Below, piece by piece: positions 33,672 to 43,090 of a DNA stretch of 64,000 nucleotides. Position numbers and translations under genes: made by a program. The notes below the pieces were generated by a model, which saw only the letters and a program-made list of their open reading frames with translations, was not told where the DNA came from and ran no database searches. Position 1 is the stretch's first letter. The number at the start of each line of letters is the position of its first letter. The DNA comes from Chitinophaga oryzae (GTDB lineage: Bacteria; Bacteroidota; Bacteroidia; Chitinophagales; Chitinophagaceae): positions 5,146,001 through 5,210,000 of the forward strand of contig NZ_CP051204.2 in NCBI RefSeq assembly GCF_012516375.2, read 5' to 3'.

Positions 33672-35318
33672 TTATTTTTTCAAAGTTCCGTTACTTTTCC
33701 ATACACCGGCGTATTCACGCATAATTTCCGTGATGCGCTTGCCGATAACGGAATAGGCTTCCGTAGGCAGGTTGGCCAGCGATACGCGCACCGACCATTC
33801 CGGGCCGTCGAAGCCGCCACCGTTCAGCAACACCACGCCGGTCTTCTCCGCCAGCCGGAACAGGATATCTACCGGTTCAAAATTTTGTTGTAACCACTTA
33901 AAGAATTTGTCGCCATATACTTTTTCCGCCCATACCTGTATATCTATCTCTGAATAGTAACCGGCATTGAGCGGATCCTTTACCAGTGGTATTTCCAGCT
34001 GGTCCCACAATAGTTTCAGCCGTTTCTGCACCAGCACCTGCGTGAGCTGCTTGTATTTATTTTTCGTGTCCAGCAGGGCAAAAGCGGAAAACAGCATCAT
34101 CTGTGTCTGCTGCGGCACCGACAGGCCTGCCGTATGATTCAGGGCCACCTGTCGGCTGTCGGCCACCATGCGGTCGATGAATGTCAGCTTCGCCGGTTCC
34201 AGCGTAATACTGCCGTAACGTTTGTTCAGCGTCTTAGTGACAGCGGGAGACAGCCGGCGGATGTTATCGTCGAACATATTTTTCTGATGAATAGCGATCA
34301 CGCCTAAACGCCATCCGGTGCAACCGAAGTATTTGGAGAAGGAATAGACGCCGATGGTATTGTAGGGAATAGCGGCCATCAGGGATTTAAAGCCGGGTAC
34401 GAAAGTACCGTACACATCGTCCGTTACCACCATCAGCCCGGGATTGTCTTTCTTTACAATTTTAACGATCTTCTTCAGCGACTCCGGATGAATGGCGGCA
34501 GAAGGCGGATTGCTGGGGTTCACGGCAAACAATATACGAATAGACGGGTCCTTCAGCTTTTCCAGCTCACTGTCGGGATACTGCCAGGTATGACGTCCCT
34601 CTTTGTTCATGGAATTGGACTTGATCTCCACGACTTTAAAACTATAGCGGTCCAGCTCCGGTATTTCGATATAAGGCGTAAACACCGGTACCATCAAAGC
34701 GATCTTGTCTCCTTTTTTGATGAGGAAGTTCTGCATCAGCGAGTCAAAGATATAGCACATGGCGGCCGTACCGCCTTCCACGGCAAAGAGATCGTATTTA
34801 CCGGCAGGCGGTTCGTTGTTGCACATCTCCTGGATAATATAGTCGTGCACGATAGGCTCCATGTGCGCCAGCATCCTGTCCGGCACCGGGTACTGATCGC
34901 CGATCACGCTTTCCGCCAGTTCATGCACCCAGCTGTCGGCGTCGTAACCGTGTTGTTTAAGGCCATATTTATAGGTTTTCTGCAGCAGGTCTATCCCAGG
35001 CGCTGTTTTATTGGCAGACAGAAATTTTTCGAATCTTTTAGCAATGCCTTTTTTCTCCGGGATCCCCGCCAGGCCCTCTGCATTGTCCATCACCCTGCGG
35101 CATTCTTCGATACCGAACAGTCCGAGGGTAAAGAAGGCTTCCCGGGGCGTAGTCGCCACCCAGTTGGGATTACCTCTTCCTGCGTTCAGCATCACCGTAG
35201 CCGCTTTACGGCTTTCTTCCTCCGCGAGGTTGATCAGGTCGTCTTTCAATTGAAAAGGACTCAGGCTTTCGAGCAGGTGTTCTCTTTTTCTGCTGGTTTT
35301 AATTTTTGTGAGGGCCAT
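33672..35318 (-). CDS. aspD: Aspartate 4-decarboxylase / aminotransferase, PLP enzyme
   Basis: It converts L-aspartate to L-alanine and CO2. The 548 residues match the AspD family in length and order: the N-terminal arm (LESLSPFQLKDDLINLA), the substrate block NAGRGNPNW, the PLP-binding VEGGTAAMCYIF, and VNPSNPPSAA. VVTDDVYGTF carries the Asp for the pyridine nitrogen. The Lys that forms the PLP aldimine is in SFSKYFGCTGWRLG, near residue 328. A C-terminal NGGGFDGPEWSVRVSLANL carries the carboxylate-binding Arg. It lies between aspT (46 bp) and ansB (29 bp). Decarboxylation uses a proton in the cytosol. Confidence 0.93.
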   Translation of the reverse strand: MALTKIKTSRKREHLLESLSPFQLKDDLINLAEEESRKAATVMLNAGRGNPNWVATTPREAFFTLGLFGIEECRRVMDNAEGLAGIPEKKGIAKRFEKFLSANKTAPGIDLLQKTYKYGLKQHGYDADSWVHELAESVIGDQYPVPDRMLAHMEPIVHDYIIQEMCNNEPPAGKYDLFAVEGGTAAMCYIFDSLMQNFLIKKGDKIALMVPVFTPYIEIPELDRYSFKVVEIKSNSMNKEGRHTWQYPDSELEKLKDPSIRILFAVNPSNPPSAAIHPESLKKIVKIVKKDNPGLMVVTDDVYGTFVPGFKSLMAAIPYNTIGVYSFSKYFGCTGWRLGVIAIHQKNMFDDNIRRLSPAVTKTLNKRYGSITLEPAKLTFIDRMVADSRQVALNHTAGLSVPQQTQMMLFSAFALLDTKNKYKQLTQVLVQKRLKLLWDQLEIPLVKDPLNAGYYSEIDIQVWAEKVYGDKFFKWLQQNFEPVDILFRLAEKTGVVLLNGGGFDGPEWSVRVSLANLPTEAYSVIGKRITEIMREYAGVWKSNGTLKK

Positions 35319-35364
35319 ACACTATTTTTTTGGGAGATTCACAGACTACTGTCTAATATGGTTT

Positions 35365-37065
35365 TCATCGCATCAGCATGACAATCACCACGCCCCAGAT
35401 GATCAGCAGCGTATTACCCACGGCGTAGGTAACCGTATATCCGAGGGCGGGCGTTTTACTGTCCACCGCATCCTGAATAGCGCCCAGGGCGGCGGTGGTA
35501 GTGCGCGCGCCGGCGGTGCAGCCCAGTATCAATGCGGGGTGGAATTTGAAAATATATTTGCCCATCAGCACCCCTGCCAACAGGGGCAAGGTAGTGGCAA
35601 CAGCGCCTACCAGGAAAAGGCTGATGCCTACCTGTTTGAAGCCATCCACGAAACCAGGGCCGGCAGTGATGCCTACTACAGCTATAAACATATTCAGTCC
35701 TACATTGTTCATCACCCACAAGGCGGGTGCAGGTATGCGTCCAAATGTAGGATGCTGCGAGCGGAGCCAGCCGAACACCAAACCGATGATTAGCGCGCCG
35801 CCACTGGTACTGAGACTGATAGGCACGCCGCCGATACGCACGGTCAGCACTCCTATTAAACCGCCAATCACGATACCCAGCCCCACGAAGGTCATATCTG
35901 TTTTCTCCGTAGGCCTGTCAGCGTAGCCTATCTCTTTGGCAGCCCTGTCCACTTCTTTTTTAAGTCCTACCAGCTCCAGCACATCTCCCCTTTCCAGCAC
36001 AGTGTCCGGCATCACCGGCACTTCTATGTCTGCCGCTTTGATGCTGCGGATAAAGATGCCATGCATAAAGGGTTGCGCTCTCAACGCACTGACTTTCATG
36101 CCGGCAATATTTTTCTTTGCGACCAGTATCTGTAGTGCTTCCGCCGGGAAATGCAACAGTTCGGCGTCCTGTATCTCCGGGCCTATCAGTCCTCTTTCGC
36201 CCATCAGGTCTTCGCGACGGCCACTTAAAACAATTTTATCGCCTTTACGGATAACCACATCCGGCGCGGCATCTACCAGTTTGTTCTGCTGCCTGAGCCG
36301 TTCCACAAACAAACGCACATGCTCGTCCGCCAGGTGCTTTTCCAGCTGTTGCACTGTTTTACCATCGCCAAACCAGTCGGCAGTAACAGTATACGCACGG
36401 AAAACCACCACCGTATCAGCAGGGATCATGCCCGGCTGCGAGCTTTCGTCGCCCGCGCCCATGGAGGCTTCCAACTCTTTGCAGGCTTTTTTCACTTTCT
36501 CCAGTCCCCCCAGCATGGCCGGCGCCAGGCTGGCCAGCACCCAGGCCGAACCGGCAGTCCCGAATATATAAGTCACCGCGTAACAAACTGGTATGGCATT
36601 GTTATAGTCCGTCTTCTGTGCAGCGGTCAGCGGCAACCCATTGATGGTATCTCCCGCCACGCCGATCACGGCGGATATGGTCTGCGACCCGGCCAGCAGT
36701 CCTGCCGCCTGTCCCATATTATAGCCCATAAAACGCGCGCAGAGCCAGGGGAAGATAAGGCAGGTCAGCAACATCAGCACGGCGAAACCCATCTGCGGAA
36801 GCCCTGTTTTCTTCAGTCCGCGGAAAAACTGGGGGCCTACGCTATAGCCGACCGCAAATAAAAACATCAGGAAAAATACAGACTTCACCGTGGGAGAAAT
36901 ATCGATCTTCAGTTGCCCCACCAGCACACCTACCAGCAGTACGGCCGTAACAGTGCCAAGACTGAAGGTTTTAATTTTTAACGGCCCAATAGCGAAGCCC
37001 AATGCTATAGTAAGGAAGATAGCCAGTTCAGGGTATTGCTGCAATACATGAGTCATCCACTGCAT
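35365..37065 (-). CDS. aspT: Aspartate:alanine antiporter AspT (AAEx family)
   Basis: It exchanges aspartate for alanine across the inner membrane. The 566 residues hold an N-terminal set of about five helices ([40 protein letters not shown]). Two RCK/TrkA-C-like regulatory domains lie in the middle, at about 205-290 and 295-375 ([31 protein letters not shown]). A second helix block follows with a repeat of GxxxGP-type motifs ([16 protein letters not shown]). With aspD the exchange of a more negative substrate for alanine plus proton use yields a proton-motive force, as known for Tetragenococcus; here that is inference. The start is the first ATG. Confidence 0.92.
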   Translation of the reverse strand: MQWMTHVLQQYPELAIFLTIALGFAIGPLKIKTFSLGTVTAVLLVGVLVGQLKIDISPTVKSVFFLMFLFAVGYSVGPQFFRGLKKTGLPQMGFAVLMLLTCLIFPWLCARFMGYNMGQAAGLLAGSQTISAVIGVAGDTINGLPLTAAQKTDYNNAIPVCYAVTYIFGTAGSAWVLASLAPAMLGGLEKVKKACKELEASMGAGDESSQPGMIPADTVVVFRAYTVTADWFGDGKTVQQLEKHLADEHVRLFVERLRQQNKLVDAAPDVVIRKGDKIVLSGRREDLMGERGLIGPEIQDAELLHFPAEALQILVAKKNIAGMKVSALRAQPFMHGIFIRSIKAADIEVPVMPDTVLERGDVLELVGLKKEVDRAAKEIGYADRPTEKTDMTFVGLGIVIGGLIGVLTVRIGGVPISLSTSGGALIIGLVFGWLRSQHPTFGRIPAPALWVMNNVGLNMFIAVVGITAGPGFVDGFKQVGISLFLVGAVATTLPLLAGVLMGKYIFKFHPALILGCTAGARTTTAALGAIQDAVDSKTPALGYTVTYAVGNTLLIIWGVVIVMLMR

Positions 37066-37162
37066 AAATGGTCATTTTCGTTCGGGAATAACGCTGTTAC
37101 AGCACTTAAACAAGAGCTGCTTTGTTTTTGTTCAATGACCGTGAAAATGACGCTGGTAAAGG

Positions 37163-37300
37163 TTACCGCTTATAATCGGGTAATAGCAGATCAATGTCCG
37201 CCCATTCATAATTTTCTATGCAGCTGATATCAATAGCGCCCTGCATGGCTGCTACAAAGGGTGTTGGCACCCTCAGTACCTTACGGCTAGCCAGGCAGCT
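37163..37300 (-). pseudogene. Possible gene fragment
   Basis: The 249-bp gap before aspT carries a minus-strand open frame ending at 37163-37165 that reads like protein (RKVLRVPTPFVAAMQGAIDI, then NYEWADIDLLLPDYKR). It has no start with a good context and runs into the tail of the lipoprotein gene in another frame. I cannot name it. It may be a relic or chance. Confidence 0.25.
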
Positions 37301-37313
37301 TAAAGACAAATGA

Positions 37314-37967
37314 CTACTGCTGCATCACTTTATCCAGGTAAATAGTAAAGGTACCGGACACTTTCACCTTTTGGGCGCCGCAGAGGTCCGGATTGTACAT
37401 CGGGATACGACCGGCGTTGGCAAGACCTTCTTTTACACAAGGCTCAGACAGAGGGCTGGGGCTATACGCCGCATTATACCGGAATCGTCCGCTTAGCTTC
37501 AGCAGACCGGCAGTATCTTTCACTTCTGTTAATGTGAGATAGGTTTTACTGTTTTTTTGATCAGGATCAGTATCGTAATACAGAAAGTAAGCCATGCCCG
37601 AGTAATCCATCTGGCTGTTTCCGTTCTCTGCTATCAAAGAGCCGGTGGCCGTTCCCTGTTGTTCTCCTTTCTCCTGCAGCTCAACTTTCATCAGCCCGGT
37701 ATTAACAGCCGTCTTGGCATCGGTATTGTTGTCAAAGACGATACTGCCTACGCCGAATCCTTCGAGGGTCGTCCTGGTAAACTTCAACAGGCCCACATTC
37801 ACATCCTGGCCCCTGCTTTCTATTTTTCGGTTCACATTACCTTCTATGGTAATGGAAATACTGTTCAGATCTCCGGGATCACCATTCTTGTCCGTATCCT
37901 TGCCGGATTTGCTACAGGCGGCGATTGCGCACACCGCCAGTGGTAAACAAACTTTTTTATAAAACAT
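37314..37967 (-). CDS. Lipoprotein of unknown function
   Basis: I do not recognise it. I start at the ATG at 37967 (217 residues) because the lipoprotein signal follows at once (CLPLAVCAIAAC, Cys19). After it comes a Ser/Asp/Gly linker (SKSGKDTDKNGDPGD) and a strand-rich domain (ISITIEGNVNRKI; KTYLTLTEVKDTAGLLKLSG) with two Cys near the end (EPCVKEG; PDLCGAQ) that may pair. The C-terminal strand VKVSGTFTIYLDKV is typical of beta-sandwich lipoproteins. Divergent from the ECF sigma gene. Confidence 0.6.
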   Translation of the reverse strand: MFYKKVCLPLAVCAIAACSKSGKDTDKNGDPGDLNSISITIEGNVNRKIESRGQDVNVGLLKFTRTTLEGFGVGSIVFDNNTDAKTAVNTGLMKVELQEKGEQQGTATGSLIAENGNSQMDYSGMAYFLYYDTDPDQKNSKTYLTLTEVKDTAGLLKLSGRFRYNAAYSPSPLSEPCVKEGLANAGRIPMYNPDLCGAQKVKVSGTFTIYLDKVMQQ

Positions 37968-38061
37968 GGTGCACAAGATAGCATACTTTTCCGATCTGCC
38001 CAATCCCACAATGATAATCATAATATAACCTACCCTTCTTTTAATTTATCTTGCCCGGTCC

Positions 38062-38069
38062 TATTTTTG
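38062..38069 (+). promoter_or_regulatory. Perfect TAnnTTTG element before the ECF sigma gene
   Basis: TATTTTTG lies 24 bp upstream of the sigma-factor ATG at 38094. No clear -33 element is at the right spacing. Confidence 0.4.
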
Positions 38070-38093
38070 GCAGCGAGAAACAGTGCAACTGAA

Positions 38094-38663
38094 ATGACTA
38101 CGCTACTCAACAAAGCTGAACTTTCCGCATTCGACGGTATCTACAGCCAGTATCATCAGGCTGTGTATAAAAACATCTGTAAGCTGGTCTTCCAACCGGA
38201 AGTAGCGGAAGACATCCTGCAGGAGGTCTTTATGGCGCTGTGGAACAACCGTCACAAACTGGAACTTACCCATGATGTGGCCCGCTGGCTGTTTGTAGTG
38301 AGCTATAACAAATCTATCCAGCACCTTAAAAATACCGCCAAAGAAAAGACCGTGCTGGCGGCACATCCCCAACAGCCCGTATCCACCGAAGACGATAATT
38401 TTGCGCTGTTGAAAGACCTGCAGCTGCACCTGATCAGCGACGCCATCGAGCAACTGTCGCCCCGGAAGAAGATGATTTTCCGCCTTTGCCGGCTGGAAGG
38501 GAAGTCACTGCAGGAAGCCGCCTCCATCCTTGGCATCTCCCATCATACCGCTAAAGAATACCTGAAAGCATCCTCCGCCTTTATTAAAACCTACATCGCC
38601 ACGCAACAAGCCACCGTTCCTGCAGCGGGTTTGTTGCTCCTCAGCGCCTACCTTCAATACTGA
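38094..38663 (+). CDS. ECF RNA polymerase sigma factor (FecI-like)
   Basis: It directs transcription of the susC/susD genes downstream when freed by FecR. I start at the ATG at 38094 (189 residues); a TTG nine codons before it is less likely. Region 2 is seen in YHQAVYKNICKLVF and ILQEVFMALWNN. Region 4 shows its helix-turn-helix in LEGKSLQEAASILGISHHTA, followed by KEYLKAS. The C-terminus ends in a hydrophobic stretch (TVPAAGLLLLSAYLQY), which is unusual for a sigma factor and could touch the membrane. A FecR gene follows by 77 bp. Confidence 0.9.
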   Translation: MTTLLNKAELSAFDGIYSQYHQAVYKNICKLVFQPEVAEDILQEVFMALWNNRHKLELTHDVARWLFVVSYNKSIQHLKNTAKEKTVLAAHPQQPVSTEDDNFALLKDLQLHLISDAIEQLSPRKKMIFRLCRLEGKSLQEAASILGISHHTAKEYLKASSAFIKTYIATQQATVPAAGLLLLSAYLQY

Positions 38664-38740
38664 TTTCCCGTAATTAACGATTTGGTAACATGCCATCCTC
38701 CCCCCTCTTTGCCCTTTCCTGAGTTTTTACAGATGAATAC

Positions 38741-39751
38741 ATGGAACAGTTTTACTTATTACTGGAGAAATTCAAGAAAGGGCAGGCAAGCGCACCGGAC
38801 ATCGCCCTGCTGGAAACACTGATGCAACAGGGCGCAGACGAGCCGCTAAAAGCCGCTATGCTGGCAGCTTACCAGCGAAGCATCCTGGAAAAGGAACAGG
38901 TGCTGCCTGCCGAAAAAACCACAGCCTTACTGGACCGGCTACACGCCGCCATAGCGGCTGACGCGGCGGTCCACTCCCGGAAACGGTCTTTGAGGGCGCT
39001 GTTGCTTCCTTTATCGGCAGCAGCGGCTGTGCTGGTATTGATCGGCGTCGTCTATCTGAAGTACCGGGCAGACAGGAGCAAGCCAGCAGCAATAACGGTG
39101 GCCAGCCGTCATATCAGTAACAACGGCGGCGGCGTTAAAACGCTCGCTCTGGCCGACGGCTCTGTGATACAACTGGCGCCCAACAGCACGCTCGCGTGGA
39201 AGGACAGCGCCGTACTACGCAGGCTGACTTTACAGGGAAAAGCGGAGTTTATCGTGCAGGCAGACCCGAAAAAACCTTTTACCGTGGAAACGGCTGGCGT
39301 TACGGTCACCGCGCTGGGCACCATTTTTACAGTCAGCACACAGACAGTCAACAAAGTGGCAGTAAAACTATCGGAAGGAAAAGTGCAGATACATACTGCC
39401 CATCAGCAGGAAGACGTGTATCTGTCACCAGGAGAAGAATATGCCATCAACACCATCACCCGGACGTTCGATATCAAAAGGGCCGGCAGCCCGAAAGTGC
39501 CGGTCAACAAGGCGCCGGAGGCCAACAATGTAGTACTTTCTTTCAACAACGAGCCGCTCGACCAGGCATTACATACCCTGGGAGCGCATTTTAAAACGAA
39601 AGTATGTTTTCAGCAGGAAGATGTCAGTGCATTGTATTTCACAGGGAAAGTGCTGAAGAGAGATTCCCTGCAGTCTATCCTGGCCGCCATATGCGCCATG
39701 AACCAGCTGGAGCTCAGGGCTACAGCAGATAGTATCATTATCAGCAAATAA
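38741..39751 (+). CDS. FecR-type anti-sigma factor
   Basis: It holds the ECF sigma factor at the inner membrane and relays a signal from the outer membrane. The 336 residues begin with a short cytosolic domain (1-80), and a membrane helix follows at about 86-106 (LRALLLPLSAAAAVLVLIGVV). Then comes the periplasmic FecR domain (KTLALADGSVIQLAPNSTL; AEFIVQADPKKPFTVETAGV; VKLSEGKVQIHT). A C-terminal DUF4974 domain, which has an STN-like fold, closes it (NNEPLDQALHTLGAHFKTKV). It sits between sigma and SusC, the usual order. Confidence 0.9.
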   Translation: MEQFYLLLEKFKKGQASAPDIALLETLMQQGADEPLKAAMLAAYQRSILEKEQVLPAEKTTALLDRLHAAIAADAAVHSRKRSLRALLLPLSAAAAVLVLIGVVYLKYRADRSKPAAITVASRHISNNGGGVKTLALADGSVIQLAPNSTLAWKDSAVLRRLTLQGKAEFIVQADPKKPFTVETAGVTVTALGTIFTVSTQTVNKVAVKLSEGKVQIHTAHQQEDVYLSPGEEYAINTITRTFDIKRAGSPKVPVNKAPEANNVVLSFNNEPLDQALHTLGAHFKTKVCFQQEDVSALYFTGKVLKRDSLQSILAAICAMNQLELRATADSIIISK

Positions 39752-39841
39752 AAACGAAAGGCCGCTTTCAGCTATCTGACGCATGCTGCAGCATGTGCAG
39801 GGCCACGCATTTTTAAAAAAATCGTACAAATACATTATCAT

Positions 39842-42800
39842 ATGATCAGACTTTTAAGAAGGTATTCCCGCATTCTTTTATTGCTGCTATGTGCCATGCA
39901 CGCCTATGCACAGGAAGCCGGCAAGCCTGTTCTCGTGAAAGGAAGTGTGGTAAGCGAGAACGGCGAACCGCTCATCGGTGTATCCATTACCGTTAAACAA
40001 CGGAACGGTAAGGAAACCTACAACGCATCCACCAACGAGCGGGGTGTTTTTCAGCTGCAGGGCCTCAAAGCAGGCGCGCAGTATGATTTCGCCTTCACCT
40101 TCATCGGCTATGAACCCAACCGGGTAGATGGTTTCACCGTTAAAGCCGGAGAAGGTAACCTGCTGCTGGTGCGGATGAAAGAATCCAGTCGTGGCCTCAA
40201 TGAACTGGTGGTGGTGGGCTACGGCAGCCGCACCCGGAAAGAACTTACCGGCGCCGTGGCCTCCGTACGCTCCGCCGACCTGATGCAGCAGCCGGTCACC
40301 TCTTTTGACCAGGCCCTCGCCGGAAAAATGGCCGGCATACAGGTGATGCAGACCAACGGCGCCCCCGGTGGCAACGTGTCCATCCGGGTACGTGGCGTAG
40401 GTTCTATCAGCGCCGGCAACAACCCGTTGTTCGTCATCGATGGTATGCCGGTCACCAACGACACACGCAATGCCTCGCCGGGCCCGAACAACTATCAGCA
40501 GCCGGCCAACCCGCTGGCAGCGATCAATATCAACGACATTGCCTCCATTGACGTATTAAAAGATGCCGCTTCGGCCGCTATCTATGGCTCCCGGGGTTCC
40601 ACCGGCGTGGTGCTCATCCGTACTAAAAAAGGCACTGCCGGCAAACTGACGGTCAACTATGACGCTAACTACGGCATCCAGCAGGTCAATAAACACGTAG
40701 ATGTGCTGAACGCCTACGACTATGCCCAACTGGTATACGATGGCCATAACAACGCATACCTCGATGCAGTGCCTGGCGGCAAACCCACCGACCCAAACAG
40801 CGTGCGCCCCAGGAACCCGTCCACCTGGGTCCCGCCGCAGGTACTGCCCTACCTGGCCGGAGAGAAAGGCCTTACCAATACCGACTGGCAGAAAGAGATC
40901 TTCCGGCAGGCGCCTATGCAGAGCCACAACGTCAGCATCTATGGCGGCAACGAAAACCTCTCTTACTATTTCTCCGGTAACTATCTCAATCAGGACGGTA
41001 TCGTGATCAATAACAACTATAAACGGTATTCCAGCCGTTTCCGCATCGACGGCGGCAGCAAACGATTTCGTTTCGGAGTGAACATGAGCCCTTCCTTTAC
41101 AGACAATCACCTCGTGAATGCCGAAGGTCCCTGGTTTGCTCCCAACTCAGGCGTGGTAGCGCTGGCCCTGGGATATGCGCCTATCTTCCCGGTGCATAAT
41201 CCCGATGGTACTTTTGCAGACTCAGTGAACGTATGGGGTTATGGCCAGACCAATCAGCTGAACCCTGTCGCCGTAGCCACGCTCATCAAAGACCGCATGA
41301 AGAATTTCCGCCTGATGGCCAATGCCTATATGGAGTATGAAATCCTCTCCGGCCTGAAATACAAAATCGCTGCAGGCGCAGACATCAATACTTTCCGCAG
41401 GGACTATTACCGTCCTTCTACCCTCCCGATCCCCTCCGGCACCCTGCCCTCCGTGGCGACCGGCTTTTCCAATACCGACCAGTATACCAACTGGCTGACG
41501 GAACATACCCTGTCGTATGCAAAGCTGTTCGGCAAACATAAGATAGACGCGCTGGCAGGGTTTACAGCGCAGAAAGAAAACCAGGAACACAACACCCTGA
41601 CCGCCATCAATTTCCCTACAGACATCGTCACTACACTGAATGCCGGCCAGATCAACGCCGGTTCTTCTTCACAGGAGCAGTGGAGCCTGAATTCCTGGCT
41701 GGCAAGGGTACAATACAGCTACGCGGACAAATACTTCATCACCGGTTCCGTGAGAAGAGACGGCTCCTCCCGTTTCGGCATCAACAAAAAGTGGGCGTCC
41801 TTTCCCGCTATCTCTGCAGCATGGCAGGTATCCAACGAACCGTTCTTTAAAAACGTGAACGCCGTCAGTTCCCTGAAAATCCGGAGCAGCTACGGCCTTA
41901 CCGGCAACTTCCAGATCCCCAACTACGGCTCGCTTGCGCAGCTGGCCAACTACAACGGCACCAACGCCAGCAACAGCAACTACATCCTCGGCAACCAGAC
42001 ACTGGTGAACGGTGTTTCGGTGGTAACGCCCGCCAACCCGGACCTCACCTGGGAAAGCACCGCCAGCTTCGACGCCGGGCTGGAGATAGGATTCTTTAAA
42101 GACGCGCTGAACCTGACAGTGGACTTCTATAATTCCAACACGACCAAACTGCTTTTAAATCTTCCCGTACCCGGCATATCCGGCTTCAGCACCTATCTGC
42201 AGAACATTGGCGCACTGAACAACCGCGGAGTGGAAATCACTTTGTCCTACAACAAAAAACTGGGTAAAGACTGGTCACTGGAAGGTAATGCCAATATCTC
42301 CTTCAACAAGAACAAAGTGACCCGGCTGGGGCCCTCCGGCGCGCCTATCATCGCTACCGGCGGTACCGGCAATGCGTATTTCATCACTAAAATCGGTGAA
42401 ACGATCGGCTCCTACTACCTGTACGTGACCGACGGCGTTTATCGCGACAAGGCCGATCTCGACGGCTCCGCCAAAACCAGCAACCCCACCTACGCAGGCG
42501 ACCTTAAATTCAAAGACATCAACGGCGACGGAAAAATCGATGCTAACGACCGGAGCATCATCGGCAGCTTCCAGCCCAGGTACATCTTCGGTTTCAGCAA
42601 CACCCTGCGCTACAAGCAGCTGGACCTCAGCTTTTCTATCCAGGGCAGCCAGGGCAATAAAATACTGAATCTGTTCCGCCGCTATATCGCCAACGTAGAA
42701 GGGAACTTCAATAACCTGAGCTTCGTAAAAGACCACTTCGTGTCGCCGGACAATATCGGCAACGGGTATACGAACCGGGCCAACCGCCTCGCTACCGGCG

Positions 42801-43081
42801 GCAATGGCATCACCTCTTCCTGGCATATCGAAGACGGGTCTTTCATCAGAGTACGGAATATCGCCCTCGGCTATACGTTTCCCGCTTCCCTCCTGAGCCG
42901 GATACATCTCTCCGGCGCAAGGATATACGGCGCCGTACAGAATCCTTTCACTTTCACCAACTATTCGCTGTTCAATCCGGAGATCAGCAACCGTACCGAT
43001 AACGCGCTGACCGCCGGTGAAGACTATGGCTCCTACCCGCTGGCACGCGTCTATTCCCTGGGACTTAACATCACCTTTTAA
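39842..43081 (+). CDS. SusC/RagA-type TonB-dependent transporter
   Basis: Outer-membrane importer of oligosaccharides or other large nutrients. The 1079 residues have a signal peptide (to AYAQ, about 24), then directly the carboxypeptidase-regulatory-like domain (VLVKGSVVSENGEPLIGVSI). The plug follows (VVVGYGSRTRKELTGAVASV; NPLFVIDGMP; AASAAIYGSRGSTGVVLI), then the barrel. Although sigma and FecR genes precede it, I see no N-terminal STN domain, the usual FecR contact. SusD follows by 9 bp. No enzyme gene is linked, so the substrate is open. Confidence 0.92.
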   Translation: MIRLLRRYSRILLLLLCAMHAYAQEAGKPVLVKGSVVSENGEPLIGVSITVKQRNGKETYNASTNERGVFQLQGLKAGAQYDFAFTFIGYEPNRVDGFTVKAGEGNLLLVRMKESSRGLNELVVVGYGSRTRKELTGAVASVRSADLMQQPVTSFDQALAGKMAGIQVMQTNGAPGGNVSIRVRGVGSISAGNNPLFVIDGMPVTNDTRNASPGPNNYQQPANPLAAININDIASIDVLKDAASAAIYGSRGSTGVVLIRTKKGTAGKLTVNYDANYGIQQVNKHVDVLNAYDYAQLVYDGHNNAYLDAVPGGKPTDPNSVRPRNPSTWVPPQVLPYLAGEKGLTNTDWQKEIFRQAPMQSHNVSIYGGNENLSYYFSGNYLNQDGIVINNNYKRYSSRFRIDGGSKRFRFGVNMSPSFTDNHLVNAEGPWFAPNSGVVALALGYAPIFPVHNPDGTFADSVNVWGYGQTNQLNPVAVATLIKDRMKNFRLMANAYMEYEILSGLKYKIAAGADINTFRRDYYRPSTLPIPSGTLPSVATGFSNTDQYTNWLTEHTLSYAKLFGKHKIDALAGFTAQKENQEHNTLTAINFPTDIVTTLNAGQINAGSSSQEQWSLNSWLARVQYSYADKYFITGSVRRDGSSRFGINKKWASFPAISAAWQVSNEPFFKNVNAVSSLKIRSSYGLTGNFQIPNYGSLAQLANYNGTNASNSNYILGNQTLVNGVSVVTPANPDLTWESTASFDAGLEIGFFKDALNLTVDFYNSNTTKLLLNLPVPGISGFSTYLQNIGALNNRGVEITLSYNKKLGKDWSLEGNANISFNKNKVTRLGPSGAPIIATGGTGNAYFITKIGETIGSYYLYVTDGVYRDKADLDGSAKTSNPTYAGDLKFKDINGDGKIDANDRSIIGSFQPRYIFGFSNTLRYKQLDLSFSIQGSQGNKILNLFRRYIANVEGNFNNLSFVKDHFVSPDNIGNGYTNRANRLATGGNGITSSWHIEDGSFIRVRNIALGYTFPASLLSRIHLSGARIYGAVQNPFTFTNYSLFNPEISNRTDNALTAGEDYGSYPLARVYSLGLNITF

Positions 43082-43090
43082 CGAACCATC

